Assembly (NCBI GenBank): GCA_900314595.1
Contig: OMVW01000021.1
Location: 1 to 31,498, forward strand
Direction: 5' to 3'
Length of the DNA stretch: 31,498 nt
Source: an uncultured Dialister sp.
Lineage (GTDB): Bacteria; Bacillota; Negativicutes; Veillonellales; Dialisteraceae
Below are positions 22,251-30,606 of this stretch, in pieces; position 1 is the first letter of the stretch, and each line of letters begins with the position of its first letter. The position numbers were made by a program, and so were the translations under genes. The notes below the pieces were generated by a model. It was not told the origin of the DNA and did not search any database. It worked only from the letters and a program-made list of their open reading frames with translations.

Positions 22251-22472
22251 ATGAAAACTTTAAAGGAAGTGCCGGTAGGCGCTACCGCCAAAGTGAAGCG
22301 TATTCATGGTGAAGGGGCACTCCGCCGCCGTGTCATGGATATGGGCATCACCAAGGGCGTGGATATTTATGTACGAAAGGTGGCTCCTCTGGGAGATCCT
22401 CTGGAACTGACCATTCGCGGTTATGAGCTTTCCATTCGCAAGAATGAAGCGGAAGCTATTGAAGTAGAATAA
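22251..22472 (+). CDS. feoA: FeoA-type SH3-like protein (second copy)
   Basis: A 73-residue FeoA relative: LKEVPVGATAKVKRIHGEGALRRRVMDMGITKGVDIYVRKVAPLGDPLELTIRGYELSIRKNEAEAIEV. It keeps the MGITKG and LSIRKNEA ends typical of stand-alone FeoA better than the first copy does. The start is set by AAAGGGAG eight bases upstream; the frame extends seven codons further without a site. It is 13 bases from feoB. Two unlike FeoA proteins suggest they have different jobs on FeoB. Confidence 0.93.
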   Translation: MKTLKEVPVGATAKVKRIHGEGALRRRVMDMGITKGVDIYVRKVAPLGDPLELTIRGYELSIRKNEAEAIEVE

Positions 22473-22485
22473 GAAAGGAGCAGCC

Positions 22486-24627
22486 ATGTCAATCAGAATC
22501 GCTCTCGCAGGCAACCCGAACTGCGGGAAAACCACATTATTTAATGAACTTACCGGCAGCTCCCAGTACGTAGGCAACTGGCCGGGCGTTACGGTAGAAA
22601 AGAAAGACGGAATCCTCAAAGGTCATAAAGATGTGATCATCCAGGACCTGCCGGGGATTTATTCCCTTTCTCCCTATACCATGGAAGAAAAAGTTGCAAG
22701 AAATTACCTGGTCAATGAACAGCCGGATGCTATTCTGAACATCATCGATGGTACAAACCTGGAAAGAAACCTGTACCTCTCCACCCAGCTCATTGAAATC
22801 GGCCTGCCCGTCGTTATGGCAGTCAATATGATGGATCTGGTGAAGAAAAATGGAGATACCATCGACGTCAAGAAGATGGGCGAAGAACTGGGCTGTGAAG
22901 TGGTGGAAATCTCTGCCCTTCAGGGAAAAGGCTGCATGGAAGCTGCTGAAAAAGCATTAGAAGCAGCAAAAGCGAAACAGCAGGTGAAGCTCCCCTCCGT
23001 ATTCACTGGTTCCGTGGAACATGCCATTGCGCATATTGAAGAAACCATTGCACCGAAGGTGGAAGAACGTTTCAGCCGCTGGTATGCCATCAAGGTATTT
23101 GAAAGAGATGAAGAAGCCACCGGCGCCCTTCAGCTGGACCCGAAGGTCATGACCCATCTCGAAGGCCATATCAAAGACTGTGAAGATGAACTGGACGATG
23201 ATTCCGAATCCATCATCATCAATCAGCGTTATGGCTACATTGCAAAGATTATCGATTCCGTATTGAAGAGAAAAGTGGCCGCTCATACCATGACCACTTC
23301 CGACAAGATCGACCGGATCGTAACGAATCGAATCCTGGCCCTTCCGATTTTCTTCATCATCATGACTGCTGTTTACTATATTGCCTGCTCCGTCGTCGGC
23401 GGACCGATTACGGACTGGGTGAATGATGATTTCTTCGGAGGAATCGTTACTGATGCAGCCGGCGGACTTCTGGAAGCCATCGAAGCTCCGGAATGGCTGG
23501 AAAGCCTCGTCGTAGACGGAATTATCGGCGGTGTGGGAACAGTCCTTGGCTTCGTTCCACAGATTCTTGCCATTTTCTTCTTCCTCTCCGTTCTTGAAGA
23601 CTCCGGCTACATGGCCCGCGTTGCCTTCATTATGGACCGTATTTTCAGAAAATTCGGCCTCTCCGGCAAATCCTTCATTCCGATCCTTGTGGGCAGCGGC
23701 TGCGGTGTACCGGCAGTCATGGCTACCAGAACCATTGAAGACCAGCGGGACCGCAGAATGACCATTATGCTCTGCACATTTATCCCCTGCTCTGCAAAGG
23801 CAGTCATCATTGCCATGATTACTTCCGCTTTCTTCCCGGATTCCGTATTCATGGCTCCGGCTATGTATTTCCTCAGTATTGCAGTCATCGTCCTCGCAGG
23901 TATTGCGCTGAAGAAGACTTCCGTATTTGCCGGCGATCCGGCGCCGTTCGTCATGGAACTTCCTGCTTACCATGTACCGGCCCTCAAGGGCGTACTCATC
24001 CATATGTGGGAAAGAGCAAGAGGCTTCATCATTAAAGCAGGTACCATTATTTTCGCAGTTTGCTGCATTATCTGGTTCTTCTCCACTTTCAATGCTTCCC
24101 TCGAAATGGTAGAAGATATTGAAGAATCCATGCTGGCCGGCTTCGGTCATGCGATTTCCTGGTTCTTTGCTCCTCTGGGCCTGGGTGACTGGAAAGGCGC
24201 TGTAGCCGTCATTTCTGCAGAAATGGCAAAAGAAGATGCGATCGGTACCCTGGCAGTACTGAATGGTGTAGCTGATGATGCAGAAGAAGAAGCAATCATG
24301 GCCGGAATTGCAACCATGTTCACTCCAATTGCTGCTTTCTCCTACATGATCCTGAACCTCTTCGACCCGCCCTGCGTCGTTGCCATCGCAACCATTGCCA
24401 GAGAAATGGGAGACCGCAAATGGGCAGCCATTGCCATCGGCTTCCAGCTTGTTCTCGGCTATTGCATGGCTTTCGTAGCCTACAACCTTGGCAGCTGGCT
24501 CTTCTATGACGCAGCTTTCGGAATTGGCCAGGGCATAGCGATCATCCTCTGCCTGGCAGCGCTCTACTTCATCTTCCGTCCCGCACCAAAGGAGAAAGAG
24601 CCCGGCGCAGTAGGCCAGGAAGCCTGA
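22486..24627 (+). CDS. feoB: Ferrous iron transport protein B
   Basis: FeoB imports Fe2+ across the cytoplasmic membrane. This 713-residue protein has an N-terminal G domain: G1 GNPNCGKTT (9-17), the switch region with GNWPGVTVEKK, G3 DLPGIYSLSPYT, G4 NMMD and SALQGKG. A helical spacer follows, then the membrane part with the two Gate repeats, including VGSGCGVPAVMATRT and the later CTFIPCSAKAVI. Length and order are normal. AAAGGAG lies six to seven bases before the ATG. It is transcribed with the two feoA genes under the Fur-like operator. Confidence 0.97.
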   Translation: MSIRIALAGNPNCGKTTLFNELTGSSQYVGNWPGVTVEKKDGILKGHKDVIIQDLPGIYSLSPYTMEEKVARNYLVNEQPDAILNIIDGTNLERNLYLSTQLIEIGLPVVMAVNMMDLVKKNGDTIDVKKMGEELGCEVVEISALQGKGCMEAAEKALEAAKAKQQVKLPSVFTGSVEHAIAHIEETIAPKVEERFSRWYAIKVFERDEEATGALQLDPKVMTHLEGHIKDCEDELDDDSESIIINQRYGYIAKIIDSVLKRKVAAHTMTTSDKIDRIVTNRILALPIFFIIMTAVYYIACSVVGGPITDWVNDDFFGGIVTDAAGGLLEAIEAPEWLESLVVDGIIGGVGTVLGFVPQILAIFFFLSVLEDSGYMARVAFIMDRIFRKFGLSGKSFIPILVGSGCGVPAVMATRTIEDQRDRRMTIMLCTFIPCSAKAVIIAMITSAFFPDSVFMAPAMYFLSIAVIVLAGIALKKTSVFAGDPAPFVMELPAYHVPALKGVLIHMWERARGFIIKAGTIIFAVCCIIWFFSTFNASLEMVEDIEESMLAGFGHAISWFFAPLGLGDWKGAVAVISAEMAKEDAIGTLAVLNGVADDAEEEAIMAGIATMFTPIAAFSYMILNLFDPPCVVAIATIAREMGDRKWAAIAIGFQLVLGYCMAFVAYNLGSWLFYDAAFGIGQGIAIILCLAALYFIFRPAPKEKEPGAVGQEA

Positions 24628-24763
24628 GTCAGATCAGCGATCAGTAAATTCGTTAGTGGTTAGTTATAGGAAATCAAGTGGCTGGACAATGAATCTCTAC
24701 GGTTATCGTCCACATTCTCCCTTGAAGCAGATTATTTCCAGCCACCAACACTCCTCTACAGGG

Positions 24764-24795
24764 AAAGGCGGCTCCGGGCGGGCCGCCTTTTCTCT
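24764..24795 (+). terminator. Terminator of the feo operon
   Basis: AAAGGCGGC-(9 bases)-GCCGCCTTTT followed by CTCTTT, about 140 bases after feoB. Between feoB and this site is a run of words (CAGATCAG, CGATCAG, then TAGTGGT, TAGTTAT). Confidence 0.85.
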
Positions 24796-24898
24796 TTAAA
24801 GGAAATAGTCAGAGTCCTATTCCCCTCTGACTGACTTTCTAACGGCTGACAGCTAAATGCTTGAAATAGATTTAATTTATAAGAAATAAGGAGGCACT

Positions 24899-25069
24899 AT
24901 GTCCATCGGAACTTATATCGTCCTTGCCATCATTGCGGTCCTCTTTGTCCTGGCCTGCCGACACATCTTCCACGTCACTTTAGGCGGGGGAGACTGCTGC
25001 GGAGGGGGCGGAGAATGCCCGGCCTGCAAGGCAAGAAAAATGAAACTCCACGGGGGAATCAAAGAATAA
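24899..25069 (+). CDS. FeoB-associated Cys-rich membrane protein
   Basis: A 56-residue protein: one membrane helix (GTYIVLAIIAVLFVLACRHIF, residues about 4-24), then a glycine- and cysteine-rich cytoplasmic-type segment GGGDCCGGGGECPAC (Cys33, 34, 40, 43) and a basic tail KARKMKLHGG. This is the layout of the FeoB-associated Cys-rich family often encoded directly after feoB, proposed to hand over or shield iron. AAGGAGG lies four bases before the ATG, and TTGAAA with an AT-rich -10 region (about 24861-24885) suggests its own promoter after the feo terminator. It is easily missed because of its size. Confidence 0.88.
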   Translation: MSIGTYIVLAIIAVLFVLACRHIFHVTLGGGDCCGGGGECPACKARKMKLHGGIKE

Positions 25070-25071
25070 TT

Positions 25072-25243
25072 CTCACATTGTCCGTTTTGTGGTCTGAGTC
25101 ACGTACGGTTTTCGTGGGTTAGCCCTGTCACGGCGAGCCCCGATTGAGTCTATTTCGAGATTTCGTGATTCGTGGTTCGTGAAGGTGGCGCTGCTGAGGC
25201 AGTGCCGCTTTTTTATGGGGATTTTGCACAGGCCGCACAGGCG
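25072..25243 (+). repeat. Heptamer-hairpin repeat, copy 8
   Basis: It starts at the stop codon of the Cys-rich gene. Front block TTTTCGTGGGTTAGCCCTG and GGCGAGCCCCG, words TTTCGTG, ATTCGTG, GTTCGTG, then AAGGT and the stem GGCGCTGC-TGAG-GCAGTGCC (25187-25206, one G-T pair), TTTTTT, ATGGGGATTTTGCACAGG, and a duplicated GCACAGGC in the tail. Confidence 0.9.
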
Positions 25244-25293
25244 GGAAGGAAAACGGTAAGCGGCGAAAAGCATTATATTTTTGATTTCCATAT

Positions 25294-25329
25294 AAAAACA
25301 GCGCCTCTTCAGAGACGCTGTTTTTGTTT
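25294..25329. terminator. Bidirectional terminator between copy 8 and mnmE
   Basis: AAAAACAGCG-CCTC-TTCA-GAGA-CGCTGTTTTT forms a long stem with A- and T-runs, suited to end transcription of mnmE (minus) and of anything arriving from the left. Confidence 0.88.
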
Positions 25330-25437
25330 TCTGAATTCCGTCCCCGGAACCCGGGGATGGATGATCCAGGGATATGAAATTTGGAAAAATCCGGATATCC
25401 GGTATGATTCAGGGGAAAGGCTGCCGGATGATTTTCA

Positions 25438-26817
25438 TTATTTCCCTACGCAGAATCGTTCGAAAATCCTGTTGATCAGTTCATTGTCTACCGTATCTCC
25501 TGTGATTTCACCCATATCGTTCCAGGCTTCCGTAAGGTCTACTGTAATGCAGTCGGCAGGCATGCCGGAGGCAAGGGATTCCGAGGCCCGGCGGACGGCT
25601 GCAAGGGCTTTTTTTACCTGGTTCACATGGCGAAGGTTCGTGAGGAAAAGTTCCCGTCCTGCGTCCCTGTCCTGATGTTCGGTCAGTTTCCGGAGGGCTT
25701 CTTCCAGTTCTTCCACACCGCTTCCATAGCGGGCGGAAACGGAGACTACCGGGATATTTCCTGCATATTTTTCAATATCTTCTGTACCGATTTCCGGCGG
25801 AAGGTCGTATTTATTGAGGATGACCAAGGCTTTTCTGCCTTTTAATTCTTCCAGAAGTTCTTTATCATCCCGGGAAAGCGGCGCCGAGCAGTCGATGACA
25901 GCCAGGATGAGATCAGCCTGTTCCATGGATTTTCTGGTCCGTTCGATGCCGATTTTTTCTACTTTATTGTCTGTTTCCCTAAGACCGGCAGTGTCCATCA
26001 GGACCAGGGGGACGCCCCCGATTTTGATGGATTCTTCGATGGTATCTCTGGTCGTGCCCGGAATATCGGTGACGATGGCCCTCTCTTCCTGCAGAAGGGC
26101 ATTGAGGAGGCTTGATTTTCCTGCGTTCGGCCGGCCCACAATGGCTGTGCGGAGTCCTTCCTTGATGATGCGTCCTTCCTCGGAACGCTGCAGCAGCTTG
26201 TAGAGGGATTCTTCAATTCCGGAAAGTCCTTCCCTGATTTCCTCGTTGGTCAGGTCTTCCAGGTCTTCTTCCGGATAATCAATGGTCACTTCCAGCTTTG
26301 TAATGAGATCGGAAAGCTTTGCCCTGCATTCTTTCACGAAACCGGATAAAGCTCCCTGAAGGTGGCTTTCCGCCTGGGTAAGGGCGGCAGACCCGCGGGC
26401 TTCGATGATGTCCATCACCGCTTCTGCCTGGGTAAGGTCCAGCCGGCCGTTGAGGAAGGCCCTCTTTGTGAATTCACCCCGGCTGGCAAGGACGGCCCCG
26501 CTTTCCAGAGCGAACTCCAGCGTTTCCCGCAGGGCTTCCATGGATCCGTGTATCTGCACTTCCACCACGTCTTCCCCGGTGTAGGAATGGGGTGCTTTCA
26601 TGTAGACAGCCAGTCCTTCATCGATCCGTTTTCCTTCTTTTTCCACATGGCCGAAATACATGCGGTATGGTTCTGCCTCAGTAAAAGATTTTAATTTTTT
26701 TGTATGAAATATCCTGTCTGCCACCGCTGCCGCTTCTTCGCCGCTGATGCGGATGATGCCGATGCCCCCTTCTCCGGGACTTGTGGCAATGGCGGCAATC
26801 GTCGTTTCTTCGTACAT
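25438..26817 (-). CDS. mnmE: tRNA uridine-5-carboxymethylaminomethyl modification GTPase
   Basis: MnmE works with MnmG to modify the wobble uridine of several tRNAs. The 459-residue protein (start at 26817, with GAGGGAG upstream) has the tetrahydrofolate-binding front part (IAAIATSPGEGGIGIIRISG), a long helical region, and an inserted G domain with GRPNAGKSS, IPGTTRDTIEE, DTAGLRETDNKVEKIGIERT and NKYDL. The protein ends in the invariant CVGK containing the catalytic Cys. It is transcribed away from mnmG and not in the common mnmE-mnmG order. Confidence 0.96.
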   Translation of the reverse strand: MYEETTIAAIATSPGEGGIGIIRISGEEAAAVADRIFHTKKLKSFTEAEPYRMYFGHVEKEGKRIDEGLAVYMKAPHSYTGEDVVEVQIHGSMEALRETLEFALESGAVLASRGEFTKRAFLNGRLDLTQAEAVMDIIEARGSAALTQAESHLQGALSGFVKECRAKLSDLITKLEVTIDYPEEDLEDLTNEEIREGLSGIEESLYKLLQRSEEGRIIKEGLRTAIVGRPNAGKSSLLNALLQEERAIVTDIPGTTRDTIEESIKIGGVPLVLMDTAGLRETDNKVEKIGIERTRKSMEQADLILAVIDCSAPLSRDDKELLEELKGRKALVILNKYDLPPEIGTEDIEKYAGNIPVVSVSARYGSGVEELEEALRKLTEHQDRDAGRELFLTNLRHVNQVKKALAAVRRASESLASGMPADCITVDLTEAWNDMGEITGDTVDNELINRIFERFCVGK

Positions 26818-26940
26818 AGAGACTCCCTCTGTGTAAATAGATTGAAATTTATACATTTTTATTGTAGCAGAAATGACTGTATTAAGCTATAAAGACCGGG
26901 GAAATGAATATTCTTCACCGCTTTTTGCCGAAGTGTTCAT

Positions 26941-26970
26941 TTGACGGTGGATTTTTCCTGATTTTATAAT
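26941..26970 (+). promoter_or_regulatory. Strong promoter of the truncated hydrolase gene
   Basis: TTGACG and TATAAT with an 18-bp spacer, followed by AGAGGAGG at 26991-26998. Confidence 0.8.
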
Positions 26971-27007
26971 CAGCACAAAAGGGAAATTTGAGAGGAGGCA
27001 TTTGGCC

Positions 27008-27406
27008 ATGCATAGAATCGATGAGGCACTTGTAAGGAAAAACCTGCTCCGCCTGGCATCTATCGGGCGCGATGAGTCGGGAGCGGTGAACCGCGTCTTT
27101 GGCAGTGATTTTATCATTGAAGAAAGAGAAGAAACGATCCGGTACTTCGAGGAGTGCGGAATGACCACTTCGGTAGATGCGGCCGGAAACGTGCACGGCT
27201 ATTACCGCCCGGCAGGACCTATGGCGGATGAAATCCTTCTCGGCTCCCATCTGGACAGTGTAAAGGCAGGAGGCATGTTTGATGGAACGGCAGGCCTTGT
27301 GGCAGCAGCGGAATGTGTGAGGCTTCTTGCGGAGAATATATCGGACCTTTCCGGGCGCATCTGCACAGAAGAAAACGTTTCCGTTTTCAAATCATTAATC
27401 CGCTGA
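27008..27406 (+). pseudogene. Truncated M20-type amidohydrolase (N-carbamoyl amino acid / allantoate hydrolase family)
   Basis: The first 110 residues or so match the start of the HyuC/AllC family: LLRLASIGRDESGAVNRVFGSDF, VDAAGNVHGYYRP, LLGSHLDSVKAGGMFDGTAGLVAA, including the metal ligands His81 and Asp92. The family is usually a little over 400 residues. After about LLAENISDL the sequence turns into an unrelated tail and stops at residue 132, so the second metal ligands, the lid domain and the C-terminus are missing. Promoter and ribosome-binding site remain excellent. The mnmG promoter begins at the stop codon, which suggests a deletion joined the two. A short product is probably still made but cannot be an active enzyme. 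Confidence 0.8.
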
Positions 27407-27430
27407 CTATCATCAAATATATGATATAAT
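27403..27430 (+). promoter_or_regulatory. Promoter of mnmG
   Basis: CTGACT (27403-27408) and TATAAT (27425-27430) with a 16-bp spacer and a TGA extension before the -10. It overlaps the stop codon of the truncated hydrolase frame. Confidence 0.7.
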
Positions 27431-27475
27431 AAAATATACTGAATCAATCATCCGAAGTAAGAAAGAAGGATTACT

Positions 27476-29350
27476 TTGTACTATATCGATACTTATGATG
27501 TAATAGTAGTGGGTGCGGGTCATGCGGGCTGCGAGGCGGCTCTGGCTTCTGCAAAGCTTGGCTGCAGGACGCTCCTCACTACGATTTCCCTTGAAAATGT
27601 GGCTATGATGCCCTGTAATCCTGCCATCGGCGGACCGGGCAAGAGCCATCTGGTAAAGGAAATAGACGCCCTGGGCGGAGAGATGGGGATTGCGGCTGAT
27701 GCGACGGCCATCCAGATGAGAATGCTCAATCTGGGAAAGGGTCCCGCCGTCTATGCTCTCCGGGCCCAGTCCGATAAGAATGCGTACCACCGCTACATGA
27801 AGCAGGTGGTGGAAAATACGGAAAATCTGGACCTCAAACAGGTACAGGTGATGGATATCATCGTGGAAGACGGAAAATGTGTGGGCATTACGACGGAACT
27901 TCACGAAGAATACCGGGCAAAGGCAGTCATCCTCTGCACCGGAACCTATCTGGACAGTTCGATTATCATCGGCGAAACCATTTACACCGGAGGACCCAAT
28001 GGCATGCGTCCGTCCGTAGGCCTTTCTGAAAATCTGAAGAAACATGGCCTTGATATCCTCCGTTTCAAGACAGGCACCCCGTCCCGCGTGGACAGCCGGA
28101 GCCTTCATCTGGACCATATGGCCCTTGAAAAAGGAGATCCACAAAATCACGCCTTTTCCTTCATGAACGAAAGGGCGGACCGGAACCAGCGGAACTGCTG
28201 GCTCACCTATACGAATGAGGAAACCCATTCCATTATCCGAAAAAATATCATGCGTGCTCCCAAATATGCCGGAATCATTCACGGAGTAGGGGCCCGCTAC
28301 TGCCCTTCCATCGAAGATAAAGTGGTCCGCTTCCCGGATAAAAAGCGTCACCAGCTTTTCATCGAACCGGAAGGTCTCGATACGAATGAAATGTACGTAC
28401 AGGGCATGTCCACTTCCATGCCGATTGACGTGCAGTATGCTTTCCTCCGCACTATCCCGGGACTGGAAGACGTGAAAGTCATGCGTCCTGCCTATGCCAT
28501 CGAATATGACCTTTTGGACCCCATCCAGCTGTATCCGACGCTGGAAGTAAAGAAAATGCCGGGCCTTTACTCGGCCGGCCAGTCGAATGGCACCAGCGGC
28601 TATGAAGAAGCAGCGGCCCAGGGCCTCATGGCAGGCATCAATGCAGCTCTTAAAATCAAAGGAAAAGAACCATTCATCCTCTGCCGTCACGAAGCTTATA
28701 TCGGAGCTCTCATTGATGATCTTGTCACAAAAGGCACCAATGAACCCTACCGTATGATGACGAGCCGCAGTGAATACAGGCTGATCCTTCGCCAGGACAA
28801 TGCGGACCTCCGCCTTACCCAGAAGGGGTATGACATCGGACTTGTCACCGAAAAGAGATACCGTCATTTCCTGGAAAGGAAACGGAACTATGAGGAGGCC
28901 ATGCGCTTCATCAAGACAAAGCGGTTCACGCCAAAGGGAGATACGAATAAAGCTCTCGAAGCCATGGGTTCGGCACCCCTCACTACGGGCATCGGCGCAG
29001 ACAAAATCCTGAAGCGCCCGGAAGTGACCTATCAGAAAATGGTGGAATTCCTGGGCTGCCCGGAATTCGATCCGGAAGCAGTGGAAGAAATGGAAATCGC
29101 CGTGAAATACGAAGGCTACATTGCCCGCCAGGAAGCGGCAGTGAAAAAGGCTGCCCGCATGGAAAGTGAAAAAATGCCAAAGGAAATCGATTATCTGACT
29201 CTGGAAGGCATTTCCATCGAAGCCCGCCAGAAACTGGACAAAATCCGTCCCCTGAACCTCGGCCAGGCTTCCCGTATCTCCGGCGTCTCCCCGGCAGACA
29301 TGTCGGTGCTCATGGTGTACGTGAAGAGGATGAAGGGGCATAAAGTATAA
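27476..29350 (+). CDS. mnmG: tRNA uridine-5-carboxymethylaminomethyl modification enzyme (FAD-dependent)
   Basis: MnmG (GidA) is the FAD partner of MnmE. The 624-residue protein has the dinucleotide fold VIVVGAGHAGCEAALASA near the N-terminus, PCNPAIGGPGKSHLVKEIDALGGEMG, the long middle part with RFKTGTPSRVDSRS, LFIEPEGLDTNEMYVQG and LYSAGQSNGTSGYEEAAAQG, and the C-terminal tRNA-binding helical region ending ISGVSPADMSVLMVY. The start is TTG with AGAAGGA seven bases upstream; no ATG is better placed. It has the normal family length. Confidence 0.97.
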   Translation: MYYIDTYDVIVVGAGHAGCEAALASAKLGCRTLLTTISLENVAMMPCNPAIGGPGKSHLVKEIDALGGEMGIAADATAIQMRMLNLGKGPAVYALRAQSDKNAYHRYMKQVVENTENLDLKQVQVMDIIVEDGKCVGITTELHEEYRAKAVILCTGTYLDSSIIIGETIYTGGPNGMRPSVGLSENLKKHGLDILRFKTGTPSRVDSRSLHLDHMALEKGDPQNHAFSFMNERADRNQRNCWLTYTNEETHSIIRKNIMRAPKYAGIIHGVGARYCPSIEDKVVRFPDKKRHQLFIEPEGLDTNEMYVQGMSTSMPIDVQYAFLRTIPGLEDVKVMRPAYAIEYDLLDPIQLYPTLEVKKMPGLYSAGQSNGTSGYEEAAAQGLMAGINAALKIKGKEPFILCRHEAYIGALIDDLVTKGTNEPYRMMTSRSEYRLILRQDNADLRLTQKGYDIGLVTEKRYRHFLERKRNYEEAMRFIKTKRFTPKGDTNKALEAMGSAPLTTGIGADKILKRPEVTYQKMVEFLGCPEFDPEAVEEMEIAVKYEGYIARQEAAVKKAARMESEKMPKEIDYLTLEGISIEARQKLDKIRPLNLGQASRISGVSPADMSVLMVYVKRMKGHKV

Positions 29351-29366
29351 CTTGCGGAAGAGTCAT

Positions 29367-29434
29367 TAACGATATCGTTCTTCGTGATTCGTTCTTCGTT
29401 AAGGTGGCGCCCTTTCAGGCGCGAGATTATAATA
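29367..29434 (+). terminator. Heptamer tract and hairpin after mnmG
   Basis: Words GATATCG, TTCTTCG, TGATTCG, TTCTTCG (29371-29398) lead into TTAAGGTG and GGCGCC-CTTTCA-GGCGC, then GAGATTATAATAG. A good T-run is absent, so termination may be partial. Confidence 0.75.
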
Positions 29435-29436
29435 GT

Positions 29437-29583
29437 GGTTAGCAGATAGCAGTGAGCAGTTAGTGAAATAGTAACATTGCCGGGAAACTTCGTAATTGGT
29501 AAGAAAGTTTTTCAGCGAAAATGGAATGACTAACGGCTAAACACTAACAACTAACAACTAAAAACTAAAAACTAAAAACTAAG
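29437..29583. repeat. Two further heptamer tracts before rsmG
   Basis: GGTTAGC, AGATAGC, AGTGAGC, AGTTAGT occupy 29437-29464. Eight words in exact phase fill 29528-29583: GACTAAC, GGCTAAA, CACTAAC, AACTAAC, AACTAAA three times, AACTAAG. The latter correspond in sense to the minus-strand tracts after the phosphatase-like and peptidase genes, although the neighbouring genes here are on the plus strand. Confidence 0.85.
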
Positions 29584-29646
29584 ATCAATTTCATTTCATC
29601 CCCGCAGGGAAATCGGGGAATTCGTCATTGCCGGGAGGAGAAAACA

Positions 29647-30357
29647 ATGACAACTTTGGAAATGATGGAAGTGCTGGGTTTTCCCGCTGATGAGGAAAAA
29701 GCGGCAAAACTCACGGAGTATAATGCCATGGTCATTGCCATGAGCAAAAAAATGAATCTTACAGGGATCAAAGACATAGATGAAAGTCTCATCAAAAATA
29801 TATATGATTCTTTGACGGTGTATGATGAAAAATATTTCCCGGAAAAAGGGAAAGTGCTTGACCTTGGCACCGGTGCAGGTTTTCCCGGTGTGCCGCTGGC
29901 CATCCTTCGGCCGGATATGCTCTTCGTGCTGGTGGATTCCATCCAGAAGAAACTGACCTTCGTGGAAAATGCCTGCAGGAATCTGGGCATCAAAAATGTG
30001 AAATGCGTCCATATGAGGGCCGAAGAAGGTGGAAGGCGCAGGAAGACCCGCGAGGCTTTTGATGTGGTCACCGCACGGGCCGTGAAAGCCATGCCCATTA
30101 TTTCCGAATGGGCCCTGCCCTTCGTCAAAGTGGGCGGTGTCTTTGCAGCCATGAAAGGCCCGGGGGCCATGGAGGAAATGAAACAGGCAGGAAAAATCCT
30201 TCGGGAATTGAACGCAGACCTTTCGGAAAAGAAGGAATTCGAACTGCCCGGAGGAGACAAACGCTGCATTCTTTTCCTGAAAAAGACGGCTCCCTGCCCG
30301 AAGACTTATCCCAGAAAAGTGGGAATAGCAGAAAAGAAACCGATTATCGGAGAATAA
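29647..30357 (+). CDS. rsmG: 16S rRNA (guanine-N7) methyltransferase
   Basis: RsmG methylates G527 (E. coli numbering) of 16S rRNA. The 236-residue protein has the family start (YNAMVIAMSKKMNLTGIKDIDESLIKNIYDSL), the SAM-binding VLDLGTGAGFPGVPLAIL (about 73-90), VLVDSIQKKLTFVENAC, and DVVTARAVKAMPIISEWALPFVKVGGVFAAMKG. GGGAGGAG lies 6 bases before the ATG. mnmG and rsmG are often neighbours; here they are separated by about 300 bp of word tracts. Confidence 0.95.
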   Translation: MTTLEMMEVLGFPADEEKAAKLTEYNAMVIAMSKKMNLTGIKDIDESLIKNIYDSLTVYDEKYFPEKGKVLDLGTGAGFPGVPLAILRPDMLFVLVDSIQKKLTFVENACRNLGIKNVKCVHMRAEEGGRRRKTREAFDVVTARAVKAMPIISEWALPFVKVGGVFAAMKGPGAMEEMKQAGKILRELNADLSEKKEFELPGGDKRCILFLKKTAPCPKTYPRKVGIAEKKPIIGE

Positions 30358-30363
30358 GTATCA

Positions 30364-30398
30364 GGCGGACTACGGCTTAGGCCGGGTCCGTTTTTTAT
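30364..30398 (+). terminator. Terminator of rsmG
   Basis: GCGGAC-TACGGCTTAGGCCG-GGTCCG with an inner GGC/GCC pair, followed by TTTTTT. A second pair CCGCCG/CGGCGG (about 30453-30491) encloses 27 bases further on. Confidence 0.8.
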
Positions 30399-30535
30399 GT
30401 CCAAATGGCTTGAACTCATGGGAAAAGTGAACGGTTCCTATAAATCAAAAAACCGCCGGCAGAAGACCCTGTGAGACACCCGATGCGGCGGAAACTGAAA
30501 ATTTCATCTTTTTATGACTGATTATTGACTTTTTA

Positions 30536-30564
30536 TTGAAAAATATTTCTTTTTGTTCTATACT
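30536..30564 (+). promoter_or_regulatory. Promoter of the TetR gene
   Basis: TTGAAA (30536-30541) and TATACT (30559-30564) with a 17-bp spacer. An alternative -35 TTGACT lies at 30525-30530. Confidence 0.7.
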
Positions 30565-30606
30565 ATAAAAAATTGACCATGGGTTGAAAAAGGAGGCAGT
30601 AAATTC

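Noticed and set aside
27413..29341. 642-residue open frame on the minus strand
   Set aside because: Antisense shadow of mnmG with low-complexity His/Phe-rich product.
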